The notes beneath the pieces were generated by a model. It had not been told where the DNA came from. It was given only the letters and a program-made list of their open reading frames with translations, and searched no databases. Shown here in pieces: positions 8,829 to 16,718 of a stretch of DNA of 64,000 nucleotides. Source of the DNA: Rikenellaceae bacterium (GTDB taxonomy: Bacteria; Bacteroidota; Bacteroidia; Bacteroidales; Rikenellaceae); the NCBI GenBank assembly GCA_015059955.1, contig SUZK01000006.1:96132-160131 (forward strand). The letters are read 5' to 3'. The first letter of the stretch is position 1, and every line of letters starts with the position of its first letter. A program made the position numbers and the translations under genes.

Positions 8829-9650
8829 TTAAAGTGCGTTATCGGTGCTACGGTTCTTGTCGATGTAGTTACGCGCCTCCTTTGCCATGCGCTCCAACTC
8901 CTTAACATGCTTCGAGTCGGGATACTCGGCAAGGAAGGTGTAGTAGTGGTCGAGCATGTCGAGGTATCTATCGAGCTGCTTGCTCTCCACCGAGTTTGCC
9001 GCAAGACGGTATGCCGACACCGTTGTGTAGTAGCGTATATCCTCGGCACGTGGCGTCTCGGGGTACTCGCGGATGGCATTGCGGAATGCTACGATTGCCG
9101 ACTTGTAGCGACCTATCTTATAATAGGTGTAGGCATTCATGTAGCTCTTCTCCATAAGTCGCCCCTTGAGGTCGTCGAGCATATTGTTAAACTCGGTGGT
9201 ATACTGCGACTCAGGGTATCGCGACAAGAACTCCGTGATGGCGATTATCGCCTGTGCTGTAAGTGTTTGGTCACGCTCGGGTGTTGGCGACATGTAGTAG
9301 TAGCATAGCGCATACATACCCTCGACATCCTCGATAAATGGGCTTCGGCCGAACTTACGACGGTGCTCGTCAAGGAGCATCGACGCCTCATCCCACTTCT
9401 TCTCCTTGAACTTACAGTGTGCATTGTAGTATGCCAACGAGTCCTCGCGAGGAGAGCCCACGTAGACATGGCGACACGCCTCGAAGAGCGACGATGCCTG
9501 GTTCCACTTCTCATCCTCATAGAGCATCACAGCCTGCTCGTATGCGTACTGAGGGTCGTTACTCTTGATAGCCTGGTTAACGACGCTGCACGACACGATG
9601 CCTGCTGTAAGGAGCACCACTGCAATTATGTAGCCTAAATAGTGTTTCAT
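8829..9650 (-). CDS. bamD: outer-membrane assembly lipoprotein BamD
   Basis: A 273-residue lipoprotein. The start MKHYLGYI at 9650 gives a proper signal with lipobox and acylated C21 (TAGIVSC); the frame open further upstream lacks this. TPR repeats follow (YEQAVMLYEDEKWNQA; SYMNAYTYYKIGRYKSA). BamD is the essential periplasmic scaffold of the BAM complex, which folds outer-membrane barrels. It heads the run to rpoZ, coaBC and recN, and a promoter box lies just upstream. Confidence 0.93.
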   Translation of the reverse strand: MKHYLGYIIAVVLLTAGIVSCSVVNQAIKSNDPQYAYEQAVMLYEDEKWNQASSLFEACRHVYVGSPREDSLAYYNAHCKFKEKKWDEASMLLDEHRRKFGRSPFIEDVEGMYALCYYYMSPTPERDQTLTAQAIIAITEFLSRYPESQYTTEFNNMLDDLKGRLMEKSYMNAYTYYKIGRYKSAIVAFRNAIREYPETPRAEDIRYYTTVSAYRLAANSVESKQLDRYLDMLDHYYTFLAEYPDSKHVKELERMAKEARNYIDKNRSTDNAL

Positions 9651-9689
9651 ACTCAGCCCTGGTTGTTGGCGCTTATGCACATAAGCGCA

Positions 9690-9697
9690 CAAAGTTA
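9690..9697 (-). promoter_or_regulatory. -7 box of the bamD operon
   Basis: TAACTTTG on the minus strand fits TAnnTTTG and lies 39 bp before the bamD start. A TTG exists further up, but at 23-nt spacing instead of 19-20. Confidence 0.55.
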
Positions 9698-9754
9698 CAC
9701 AAAATTTTTGAATAAACGAACAAACAGAGAAAATTATTGTTGAAGAGGAGGGAT

Positions 9755-9900
9755 GGGCGGGCTGAGACTCTTTGTAAGGGCAGAGCTAAAGCTCTTTATG
9801 AGGGCGGGCTAACGCCCTTGAGAGGGCAGAGCTAACGCTCTTTGTAAGGGCGGGCTGACGCCCTTGCGAGGGCGGAGCTAACGCTCCTTTTTTTCTCAAG
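9755..9900. repeat. six-unit array of 22-24-bp mini-palindromes
   Basis: Units alternate between GGGCGGGCTAACGCCC-like and GGGCAGAGCTAACGCTC-like palindromes joined by TTTGTA, TTATG or TTGAG. The last 54 bp (9847-9900) recur almost exactly at 10543-10595 on the other side of the next gene. Confidence 0.8.
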
Positions 9901-9910
9901 AGTAGCTGCC

Positions 9911-10471
9911 CTACCTTCTATTTCTCACCTTCAGCCTTTCGCGTGTTAATTTTTCCTTAAACCCTCCTTGCTTGAGAAAGTCCTCACTTTTACGTTGAAT
10001 ATATTTGTAGAGCAAGTTCTCCGCATCTTCGATAAGAGCAATTGCCATATTAGCAATAACCTCATCGTTACGAGTTTGAGCCATCTTGATATATAATGAG
10101 AAATCCCTATTTTCGCGCTCGATTCGTCGCATGGCCTCTCGCTCTACGCCATTGTTCTCCCATTGCTTTAACCCCCGCGTCCTCAGATAGTCTTGATAAT
10201 CCTCCAGCAACTCCATAAGGCTACCACGCGCAGTATTGAGCAGTTTAAGACACATCTCCATCGATGTTGCACCATCAACATACCCCTCAACAATATTTTG
10301 TTTTCCAGAACGTGCTGCTTGTACCATCTGGTCATAGGTCCTATCTCTCTTATCTATATATCTATTACAAAATAGATACGTTAGGTCGTATACCACAACA
10401 CTCTTTTTGTAAAAAAGCATATGCTTGTAGCCGATACTGCGTGGAACTAAGGCATTCGTATTTGTCTCCAT
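9911..10471 (-). CDS. four-helix-bundle protein (23S rRNA intervening-sequence family)
   Basis: A 186-residue protein whose core (YDLTYLFCNRYI, RTYDQMVQAARSGKQNIVEG, LLNTARGSLMELLEDYQDYL) matches the four-helix-bundle family first seen inside 23S rRNA intervening sequences. The C-terminal extension (about 120-186) resembles the variant with a helical suffix. The biochemical role is not established. Relatives include the Avd accessory proteins of diversity-generating retroelements, but no reverse transcriptase is present. The gene has its own canonical promoter and sits between 53-54-bp direct repeats, as if it were a cassette. Confidence 0.82.
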   Translation of the reverse strand: METNTNALVPRSIGYKHMLFYKKSVVVYDLTYLFCNRYIDKRDRTYDQMVQAARSGKQNIVEGYVDGATSMEMCLKLLNTARGSLMELLEDYQDYLRTRGLKQWENNGVEREAMRRIERENRDFSLYIKMAQTRNDEVIANMAIALIEDAENLLYKYIQRKSEDFLKQGGFKEKLTRERLKVRNRR

Positions 10472-10487
10472 GGCTTGCTATTTTTCA

Positions 10488-10518
10488 CAAAGGTAGTATT
10501 TTGCATGGTAAGAGTCAA
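10488..10518 (-). promoter_or_regulatory. canonical promoter of the four-helix-bundle gene
   Basis: On the minus strand TTG, a 20-nt spacer, then TACCTTTG, 17 bp before the start codon. This is the Bacteroidales consensus. Confidence 0.72.
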
Positions 10519-10542
10519 CCATTTTATCGTTTTTATTTTATG

Positions 10543-10595
10543 AGGGCGGGCTGACGCCCTTGCGAAGGCAGAGCTAAAGCTCCTTTTTTCTCAAG
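10543..10595. repeat. right-hand direct repeat flanking the four-helix-bundle gene
   Basis: 53 bp nearly identical and in the same orientation to 9847-9900, with three substitutions and one T fewer in the T run. It begins AGGGCGGGCTGACGCCC and ends with a T run and CTCAAG. Confidence 0.85.
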
Positions 10596-10810
10596 CGAAG
10601 CGCCATTCAAATAAGCCCCGCTTGCGCCCTCCCAAGCGAAGCGCCCTTCAAGCAAGCCCCGCTTGCGCCCTCCAAGCGTAGCGCCATTCAAGCAAGCCCT
10701 GCTTGCGCCCCTCCAAGCGAAGCGCCATTCAAGCAAGCCCTGCTTGCGCCCCTCCAAGCGAAGCGCCCTTCAAGCAAGCCCTGCTTGCGCCCCTCCAAGC
10801 GAAGTGCCTT
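10592..10810. repeat. 41-bp tandem repeat array, about 5.4 copies
   Basis: Contiguous units of 40-41 bp start at 10592, 10633, 10673, 10714 and 10755, with a partial unit at 10796. Each contains AAGCGAAGCGCC and a palindrome GCAAGC/GCTTGC. Units differ at only a few positions. There are no unique spacers, so it is not a CRISPR array. Related single copies lie at 444-507 and 63345-63395. Confidence 0.88.
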
Positions 10811-10825
10811 ACCCTTCTGCCACCC

Positions 10826-10860
10826 AACAAAAAAAAGACACTCGCCGAAGCGAGTGCCTT
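10826..10860 (-). terminator. intrinsic terminator of the large lipoprotein gene
   Basis: CACTCGC pairs with GCGAGTG around a TTCG tetraloop, followed on the minus strand by a long T run. It lies 23 bp past the stop codon. Confidence 0.9.
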
Positions 10861-10882
10861 TTGAAAAGTATTTGTATGTTGA

Positions 10883-13800
10883 TTAGTTCATACCAGTCCA
10901 CTCAACATCCCAGATAGCAGTACGATCCTTGTTGCTTGTTGAGTTAGATGGTGACAAGTTCTTGAAAACAATCTGGAACTCGCCTGCTACGTCGATAGCC
11001 TCCTCGAATGAGTACTTTGTCAACTTGGTAGCTGATGAGTTATCTACAGTAAATGTCTTAACAATCTCACCATTCTGAATGATATCAACAGTGAACTTAA
11101 TCTTTGTATCGCTGAATGGAAGACCATAGTTAAACTTAAGAGTGCCACAGCCTGTAGTGATAGTAGGCGATGTGATTGTACCCTTTGCTGATGTCTTACC
11201 GTTCATGCAGAGTGCGCGGTTTGAAGCATCGCCAATCATCTTGAACGCTGGGCTTGAGTCAGATGTACCACCCTTGAAGATTGCACAGTTTGTATAAGCC
11301 CAACCGGCAGTTGTCTTGCCTGATACGTAAGATGTGTTAGTATCAGAGATAGTGTTGAAGTCGCTGCTACCACCCTCAACTACACCTGCAGCAGGCTTAG
11401 CAGCAAGTGAAGCCTTAACAACAGTCTCAGCGAGGTCGCCAACCTTGATAATGATGTTGCCTGTAACCTCCTCCTCAAGCTCATTAGCAGCAGCAGAAAT
11501 AGTTACATTGTAACCATCAACATTAACTGCAAATGTGCTATTGTCAGATGTTGCAGTAACAGCTGCATCAGTATTGTATGCAGCAACATTAACAACCTGC
11601 TCACCACCAGCTGATGTGAAGTCTACAGCGTTAGTGCTTACGGTGTAGAATGCAAGCGTACCAGGAAGAAGCTCTACGAAGATCGCGTTCTTACCCTGTG
11701 GATCGCCGTTGAATGATGTGCGAGTAGTCTTGATTACGATATCATCACCAAGCTTCGCGCCTGACTCTGCCCAGTACTTCTGAGCACCCTCTGGGCTGCA
11801 AAGACCGTAGATGTATACTGTACCTGTCTCGTCAGTAAGGTCGAAGTTACCATAAGAAGTGTTAGCAACGCGTGTGATAGTACCCTTAAGAGTGTATACT
11901 GTGTCATCCTCAGCAGCTGCCAAGAACTCAGCAACAGTTGTGTAAGTTGGCTCAACAACTGGAGCAGCCTCGGTAGTAGCAGTAACAACAGCAGCCTCAG
12001 AAACAGCGTAAGTCTCCTCGTCAGCAGGAACAGCTACAACGTTGAATGTGTACTCAGTCTCGTACTCGCCAGTGAATACATAGGTAGTTCCCTCAACAAA
12101 TACAGGCATCTCAGTGCCTACGGTGATACCATACTTAGCAGCGTTCTCGATAGCAGTCCAAGTAAGGGTTACTACGTTACCCTCAACAGCTGCCTCTACA
12201 ACAGGAGTTGCAAGAGCTGTAGGCTCCTCAGGCTCAACAGCAGGTGCGTAAACGCTCCACTCGCCACCACCATTATCCCAAGTATTCTCTTTTACGGTGT
12301 AGAGGTTAGTGCCATCAGTAGGAACTGTAAGGTCAGCAGTCTGATTCCACTTGTTGTTCCAGTTATTAGCAGCAGCACCAGGATTCATGCGGCAGAAGAT
12401 GACGCTCTCGAAGCCAGCAGGAACAGTAACAGCGTAGATGTTAGTCTCGCCCTCAACAAGAGTCATGTCAACCCATGTCTCGCCATTGCCGAAGAAGTAA
12501 GCAGCGAAACGAGCGCCGTCTACATTCCAGTTGGCGTTAGGCTGCAAGTAGAGAACAACGTCTGATGGAGCTACTGGCTCTACATAGTTGTCGAAGAAGA
12601 GGTTACCCTCAACTACACCTGCAAGATCCTTAGTCTGTGTACCTGCGCCATCGTTGAATACAACGTTTACGGTCTTACCAGTAGCCTCAGCTGGGAGCTG
12701 GAATACATAGTAAGTAACGCCGTCGAGCTCCTCAGTCTCAGTAAGCTCACGACCTGGCCACTCTACAGACTCAAGGCCGAGATCCTCGCCCTGGTTAGCC
12801 CATATGTGAGCATAAACCTTAGACCAATTAGCAACATTGTGGAAGTAGAGCTTGTAAGTCTCAACAACAGGAGCAGCGTCGGTAGTAGCAACTACGGTAT
12901 ATGGCTGTGAAGCGAGATTGTCGTTAACAGCAACAACAGTGAATGTGTACTCAGTCTCGTACTCACCAGTGAATGTGTAAGTAGTCTCCTCAGTAACAAC
13001 TGGCATATCAGCAACACCAGAAACAGTGTATGAGGTAGCATCAGCAACAGCACCCCAAGTAAGAGTAATTACGTTACCCTCAACAGCTGCCTCAACCTTA
13101 GGAGTATCGAGAACCTTACCGAAGGCAATAGGACCCTCGTAAGTGTAGATAGCGTGACGAACGTCCTTATCCTCAACGAACTGAAGAACAAGGTCGAGAG
13201 TGATAGCATACTCCTCGCCATTAACAACAACATCCATTGTACCGCCGATTACCTCAACGTCAACCAATGCACGTGTAGTCTCGTTAGCCTGGAGTGACTC
13301 AACAGTGAATGTGAGCTTCTCGCCATCCTCAGCGTCCTCAGCCAATACGTATGTACCAGCTGCAAGCTTCTGGTTCTCAACAGCAGCAGCGTTGATAGTC
13401 ACCTCAAAGTCGTTCTCACCCTCAACAACGAATGTGTAGTCGCCATCAGCGTTCAACTCACCAGCGTTCCATACGTTAATCTTAGTAGTGTTATCATCGC
13501 CCCAGCCACGTACGAACTCGTCAACGAAGTTATCGTCAATCTCGATAGTGATGTTAGCTTGAGTAGTGAGCAAGTCACCTACGATAGTAGTAAGGTGGTT
13601 GCGCTGGATAGGAATCTGAGTGTTGAAATCCTGGCGGTGAATCTCGCGGCCGCCCTTAGACTCGTAAACAACCATCTCGAAGTTTACGGCAGTCTGCTCG
13701 CCCTCAACAGCCAAGAGGTAGTCGGTGAAGAGAGTCTGGTTTGTTGAGAACTCGTCGTAACCAGCAGTGTAAGGGATAGTCTTGCTCACCTCATAGCCAT

Positions 13801-14557
13801 AGAAGAGCTCGTCACCAGCCATCTGCTCAGCGTTGAGCTTGCCGTTTACAGCGTTGAATGACTTGTAGATAGGCTCGTTCTTGTAGGTAACCTCTACATA
13901 ACCAGGAGCTGAGTAGCCAGCGATGTAGTCGAGGTCGGTAGCGATAACACGCAACTTAGCGAATGGACGAGTCAAGGTAAGAGTCTCGTTGAGACCAGTT
14001 GAAACGTGTACATTCTTAGTGATGAAGTAAGCATCACGTACCTCGTTCATAGCACCCCAAGTCTGCTCGGTGGTGATAGCTGTAACGTTGCGAAGATCAG
14101 CTGTCTCGTAGTAGAGGTCAGCGATAGCAAGCTTATCAGCAGGCTCAGTGAGCTCTGCGTTGCCCTCAGCTACAAAGTCAGCGAATACAACGAACTTGTA
14201 CTCACGGTTAGGCACAAGACGCAAAGCGAAGGTAGTTGGAGCATACTTGTCCAAGCAGTTTACCATACGCTCACGGTAGATAGGCGTACCTGTACCATCC
14301 TCGTTTGCATCGTACACCTCAAGGATGTAACGCAAATCGTAGTTAGCCCAATCGGCATCTGTCAAGAAGTCGATTGCACCAAAAGCACTGTTCTTGGCAT
14401 TCTGACCATCATTGTCAGCACGTGTCACACCAAGCTCAGGAGCATCAACTGTGAGGACAACGTCAACAAGACCGTCGTTGCTAACTGTCTCCACAGGCTC
14501 CGTCTGACATGCAGTAAATGCAAGTGCCAAAGCTAAAAAAGAGAGAATCTTTTTCAT
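10883..14557 (-). CDS. very large modular surface lipoprotein (DUF6562-like, FN3, glycan-binding-like and BACON-like domains)
   Basis: A 1224-residue predicted surface or outer-membrane lipoprotein with lipobox LAFTAC (C17). Regions in rough order: a fimbrillin/DUF6562-like N-terminus (25-370); a linker domain (380-475); FN3-like domain 1 (482-565); two CBM26/SusE-like starch-binding modules with NVANW and PNANW motifs (567-659 and 667-770); FN3-like domain 2 (784-868); an OB-fold DUF5689-like domain (870-963); a BACON-like domain (977-1052); and a beta-rich C-terminal domain (1060-1224). Such proteins display glycan-binding modules. No catalytic domain is visible. The two FN3 domains are close repeats (GEYETEYTF occurs twice). 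It is transcribed alone from a promoter about 190 bp upstream. Confidence 0.85.
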   Translation of the reverse strand: MKKILSFLALALAFTACQTEPVETVSNDGLVDVVLTVDAPELGVTRADNDGQNAKNSAFGAIDFLTDADWANYDLRYILEVYDANEDGTGTPIYRERMVNCLDKYAPTTFALRLVPNREYKFVVFADFVAEGNAELTEPADKLAIADLYYETADLRNVTAITTEQTWGAMNEVRDAYFITKNVHVSTGLNETLTLTRPFAKLRVIATDLDYIAGYSAPGYVEVTYKNEPIYKSFNAVNGKLNAEQMAGDELFYGYEVSKTIPYTAGYDEFSTNQTLFTDYLLAVEGEQTAVNFEMVVYESKGGREIHRQDFNTQIPIQRNHLTTIVGDLLTTQANITIEIDDNFVDEFVRGWGDDNTTKINVWNAGELNADGDYTFVVEGENDFEVTINAAAVENQKLAAGTYVLAEDAEDGEKLTFTVESLQANETTRALVDVEVIGGTMDVVVNGEEYAITLDLVLQFVEDKDVRHAIYTYEGPIAFGKVLDTPKVEAAVEGNVITLTWGAVADATSYTVSGVADMPVVTEETTYTFTGEYETEYTFTVVAVNDNLASQPYTVVATTDAAPVVETYKLYFHNVANWSKVYAHIWANQGEDLGLESVEWPGRELTETEELDGVTYYVFQLPAEATGKTVNVVFNDGAGTQTKDLAGVVEGNLFFDNYVEPVAPSDVVLYLQPNANWNVDGARFAAYFFGNGETWVDMTLVEGETNIYAVTVPAGFESVIFCRMNPGAAANNWNNKWNQTADLTVPTDGTNLYTVKENTWDNGGGEWSVYAPAVEPEEPTALATPVVEAAVEGNVVTLTWTAIENAAKYGITVGTEMPVFVEGTTYVFTGEYETEYTFNVVAVPADEETYAVSEAAVVTATTEAAPVVEPTYTTVAEFLAAAEDDTVYTLKGTITRVANTSYGNFDLTDETGTVYIYGLCSPEGAQKYWAESGAKLGDDIVIKTTRTSFNGDPQGKNAIFVELLPGTLAFYTVSTNAVDFTSAGGEQVVNVAAYNTDAAVTATSDNSTFAVNVDGYNVTISAAANELEEEVTGNIIIKVGDLAETVVKASLAAKPAAGVVEGGSSDFNTISDTNTSYVSGKTTAGWAYTNCAIFKGGTSDSSPAFKMIGDASNRALCMNGKTSAKGTITSPTITTGCGTLKFNYGLPFSDTKIKFTVDIIQNGEIVKTFTVDNSSATKLTKYSFEEAIDVAGEFQIVFKNLSPSNSTSNKDRTAIWDVEWTGMN

Positions 14558-14750
14558 TGTGTAAAAAGTTAATAAATTAGTAAATTGTTAGTTGTTTATG
14601 TTGTTTATTTTGTATGTTTTGCACATCACATGCCATATAAGCACAATGAGGGCAAAGGCATAGCGCCTTAAACCCAAAAAGCTAAATATCATGTAACAGC
14701 TTGATAGTTAGATAATTAATCATAAAATATCAAGCCTCTCTAAATCACCA
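14558..14750 (-). promoter_or_regulatory. about 190-nt 5' leader of the large lipoprotein
   Basis: The space between promoter and start codon is far longer than at other genes here. It is AT-rich and contains two possible hairpins: CTTGATA/TATCAAG spanning about 14700-14734, and AAGGC/GCCTT near 14656-14672. No known riboswitch is recognised. Confidence 0.45.
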
Positions 14751-14781
14751 CAAAAGTACGAAATTTCTTTCTATTTGCCAA
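14751..14781 (-). promoter_or_regulatory. canonical promoter of the large lipoprotein
   Basis: On the minus strand TTG (14781-14779), a 20-nt spacer, then TACTTTTG (14758-14751). This is an exact fit to the Bacteroidales consensus. Confidence 0.75.
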
Positions 14782-14804
14782 ATAATTTCACAACAATTAT
14801 AGGC

Positions 14805-14852
14805 CAAAATGAAAGAGCAAAGATGAAAGAGGGAAGATGAAAGAGCAAAGAT
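14805..14852. repeat. purine tract of the AAAGATGAAAG family
   Basis: Tandem variants of AAAGAGCAAAGATG and GGGAAGATG. No coding potential is believed. Confidence 0.6.
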
Positions 14853-14930
14853 AACGTTGTTCCCCACCTAAAAAACACGAAGTCCCCAGTGACGCGGGTA
14901 TATAAAAGTATACCCATAATATTTGGGGAA

Positions 14931-15049
14931 GTGTGATACGTGGATATAGCGTTGATAAAGAGAAATGGCGGATGGGAGATACTAAGCGTATTTCCCATTC
15001 GCCATTTGGATTGAAACGTCGCAGATGCGCCGCTATAATCGAAAAGATT
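14931..15049 (-). repeat. long hairpin element, subtype A (rplI cluster, farthest copy)
   Basis: Inner stem AAATGGCGGATGGGA pairs with TTCCCATTCGCCATTT around ATACTAAGCGTAT. The right arm is intact. The left outer arm is degenerate. It is nearly identical to the copy at 15151-15282 over about 105 bp. Confidence 0.78.
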
Positions 15050-15153
15050 TTTGATTTTAGTGGAGCAGGTTTAGCTTATCGCAATAGAAGACCCCTTAGG
15101 ATAGTACACGAAGTACAGCCCAAGTGGTATAGACATAAAGCCTCGCAACAGAT
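15046..15153 (-). repeat. long hairpin element, subtype B, right arm decayed
   Basis: The left arm and tip (GTAC-ACGAA-GTAC) match the copy at 15279-15407. After CAGCCCAAG the sequence diverges, so the stem can no longer close. This is a degenerate copy. Confidence 0.7.
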
Positions 15154-15282
15154 TTTTTTGATTAGAGTGGTGCAGATGTGGCGTTGATAAAGAGAAATGG
15201 CGGATGGAACATACTAAGCGTATTTCCCATTCGCCATTTGGATTGAAACGTCGCAGATGCGCCGCTATAATCGAAAAGATTT
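15151..15282 (-). repeat. long hairpin element, subtype A (rplI cluster)
   Basis: A complete copy. Outer arm GATTTTTTTGATTAGAGTGG pairs with the arm ending CGCTATAATCGAAAAGAT. The inner stem AAATGGCGGATGG pairs with CCATTCGCCATTT. The tip loop is ATACTAAGCGTAT. Confidence 0.82.
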
Positions 15283-15407
15283 TTGATTTTAGTGGAGTAG
15301 GTTTAGCTTATCGCAATAGAAGACCCCTTGGGATAGTACACGAAGTACAGCCCAAGGGGTCTTACTATTTGGGATGGGCTAAAGATGCCCAATAAAATCG
15401 AAAATTA
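15279..15407 (-). repeat. long hairpin element, subtype B, starting at the rplI stop codon
   Basis: A complete copy. GACCCCTTGGG pairs perfectly with CCCAAGGGGTC around GTAC-ACGAA-GTAC. The outer arms TTTTTGATTTTAGTGG and CCCAATAAAATCGAAAA pair. The right end includes the rplI stop codon. It is probably the 3' end structure of the rpsF-rpsR-rplI transcript. Confidence 0.84.
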
Positions 15408-15842
15408 CTCGGCTACAACAGCAAACTTGATAGTAGCCTTTACCTCACGGTGAAGCTTAGCAACAGCCTCGAACTCACCAAGAGTCTTAACTGAGTCAAC
15501 GGTGATGTTCTTGCGGTCAACCTCAACACCCTTCTCCTGAAGAGCTGCAGCGAGGTCAGCAGCTGTGATAGCACCGAAGATCTTCTCCTCCTCAGCCTTA
15601 GCAGTAAGAGTGAGGTGAAGGTTATTGATAGTCTCAGCCAAAGCCTGAGCATCAGCCAAAATCTTAGCGTCCTTGTGAGCGCGCTGACGAAGGTTCTCAG
15701 CAAGTACCTTCTTTGCAGAAGCTGTAGCAGCCTTAGCGAAACCCTGAGGAATCAAGTAGTTGTTGGCATAGCCAGGGCGAACGTTAACGATGTCGTTTGC
15801 GTAGCCCAAGTTCTCTACGTCTTTGATAAGAATTACTTCCAT
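15405..15842 (-). CDS. rplI: 50S ribosomal protein L9
   Basis: A 145-residue L9 beginning MEVILIKDVENLGYANDIV, followed by the N-terminal domain motif VRPGYANNYLIPQGFA (about 22-37). It then has the long connecting helix and the C-terminal rRNA-binding domain. It is the last gene of rpsF-rpsR-rplI. It ends directly at a hairpin element and has no other terminator. Confidence 0.97.
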   Translation of the reverse strand: MEVILIKDVENLGYANDIVNVRPGYANNYLIPQGFAKAATASAKKVLAENLRQRAHKDAKILADAQALAETINNLHLTLTAKAEEEKIFGAITAADLAAALQEKGVEVDRKNITVDSVKTLGEFEAVAKLHREVKATIKFAVVAE

Positions 15843-15860
15843 AGTCTTTCCTCCTCTTTA

Positions 15861-16142
15861 TTATTTCATACAATCGGTTACGAATGGAAGGATTGCAAGG
15901 TGACGAGCACGCTTTACAGCCTGAGCAACCTTCTTCTGGAACTTCTGAGAAGTACCGGTGAGACGACGAGGCAAAATCTTACCCTGCTCGTTGAGGAACT
16001 TCTTCAAGAACTCACCGTCCTTATAATCTACGTACTTGATACCGAGCTTCTTAAAGCGGCAGTACTTCTTCTTCTTAACGTCTACTGATACGGGGTTGAG
16101 ATAGCGAATCTCAGATGCACCCTGCTGTGTGTTCTCTGCCAT
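15861..16142 (-). CDS. rpsR: 30S ribosomal protein S18
   Basis: A 93-residue S18 with an N-terminal extension before [19 protein letters not shown]. The core contains [19 protein letters not shown] and ends in the usual basic helix ([13 protein letters not shown]). It binds S6 on the 30S platform. It lies 2 bp after rpsF in the standard order. Confidence 0.97.
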   Translation of the reverse strand: MAENTQQGASEIRYLNPVSVDVKKKKYCRFKKLGIKYVDYKDGEFLKKFLNEQGKILPRRLTGTSQKFQKKVAQAVKRARHLAILPFVTDCMK

Positions 16143-16144
16143 GA

Positions 16145-16492
16145 TTACTCCTCCTGTGATTTGTTAGCAAGCTTAGCGCGACGCTTCTGAGAGTACTCAA
16201 CAGCGAACTTGTCCTGCTTGAAAGTTAGGAAACGAATTACACGCTCATCGCGACGATACTGAGTCTCGAGAGTGTTGATAAGTGAGCCCTCACCGGTGAA
16301 CTCTACAAGGAAGTAGAAACCGGTAGTCTTCTTCTGAATAGGATAAGCGAGCTTCTTAAGGCCCCAGTTCTCCATATTCACAATCTGACCGCCGTTCTCG
16401 GTGATTACGCCCTGGAATTTGTCAGCAACCTCCTTCACCTGTGCATCTGAAAGGACGGGAGTGACAATGAAAACGGTTTCGTAATTGTTCAT
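16145..16492 (-). CDS. rpsF: 30S ribosomal protein S6
   Basis: A 115-residue S6 beginning [20 protein letters not shown], with [19 protein letters not shown] near residues 62-80 and the [10 protein letters not shown] strand. It heads the S6-S18-L9 operon, with a canonical promoter about 40 bp upstream. The leader is short, and I see no S6:S18 autoregulatory element. Confidence 0.97.
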   Translation of the reverse strand: MNNYETVFIVTPVLSDAQVKEVADKFQGVITENGGQIVNMENWGLKKLAYPIQKKTTGFYFLVEFTGEGSLINTLETQYRRDERVIRFLTFKQDKFAVEYSQKRRAKLANKSQEE

Positions 16493-16531
16493 ACGTCTAA
16501 TAATTAGTTAATTGTTTTGCATAATGCGGTG

Positions 16532-16561
16532 CAAAGGTAGTGATTTTTTTTTATTGTGCAA
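16532..16561 (-). promoter_or_regulatory. canonical promoter of rpsF-rpsR-rplI
   Basis: On the minus strand TTG, a 19-nt spacer, then TACCTTTG, 40 bp before the rpsF ATG. Confidence 0.75.
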
Positions 16562-16658
16562 CACATCCAACAAAATATTTCACCCAAAGTGCGCGATTAT
16601 ACCTATATGATATATATAGAGGCGGGCGGAGGTGTCAACATATTATAGGCAAGGGCAA

Positions 16659-16693
16659 AAAATAAGAGACCGACTAAGATTTTAGTCGGCCTC
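16659..16693 (-). terminator. intrinsic terminator after secG
   Basis: A stem of about 12 bp, GAGGCCGACTAA with TTAGTCGGTCTC, followed on the minus strand by TTATTTTTTG. It lies 26 bp past the secG stop. Confidence 0.85.
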
Positions 16694-16718
16694 AAAAACT
16701 AATATGATAATTTTCTAA

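Noticed and set aside
8727..9308. 193-residue plus-strand frame opposite bamD and rpoZ
   Set aside because: Antisense shadow of two well-supported genes.
9911..10471. Avd-type accessory gene of a diversity-generating retroelement
   Set aside because: The fold family matches, but there is no reverse transcriptase or template repeat nearby, and the C-terminal suffix fits the stand-alone four-helix-bundle variant better.
10533..10757. 74-residue frame through the 41-bp repeats
   Set aside because: Its protein is only a translation of the tandem repeat, with no start-site support or homology.
10592..10810. Possible CRISPR array
   Set aside because: The 41-bp units are contiguous, with no unique spacers, and there are no cas genes in the window.
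14771..14998. 75-residue hydrophobic frame between the large lipoprotein and the hairpin cluster
   Set aside because: It overlaps the lipoprotein promoter, a purine tract and a hairpin element, and has no recognisable homology.
14933..15395. Two similar frames (84 and 63 residues) in the rplI hairpin cluster
   Set aside because: They resemble each other only because they translate the duplicated hairpin element; no other protein evidence.
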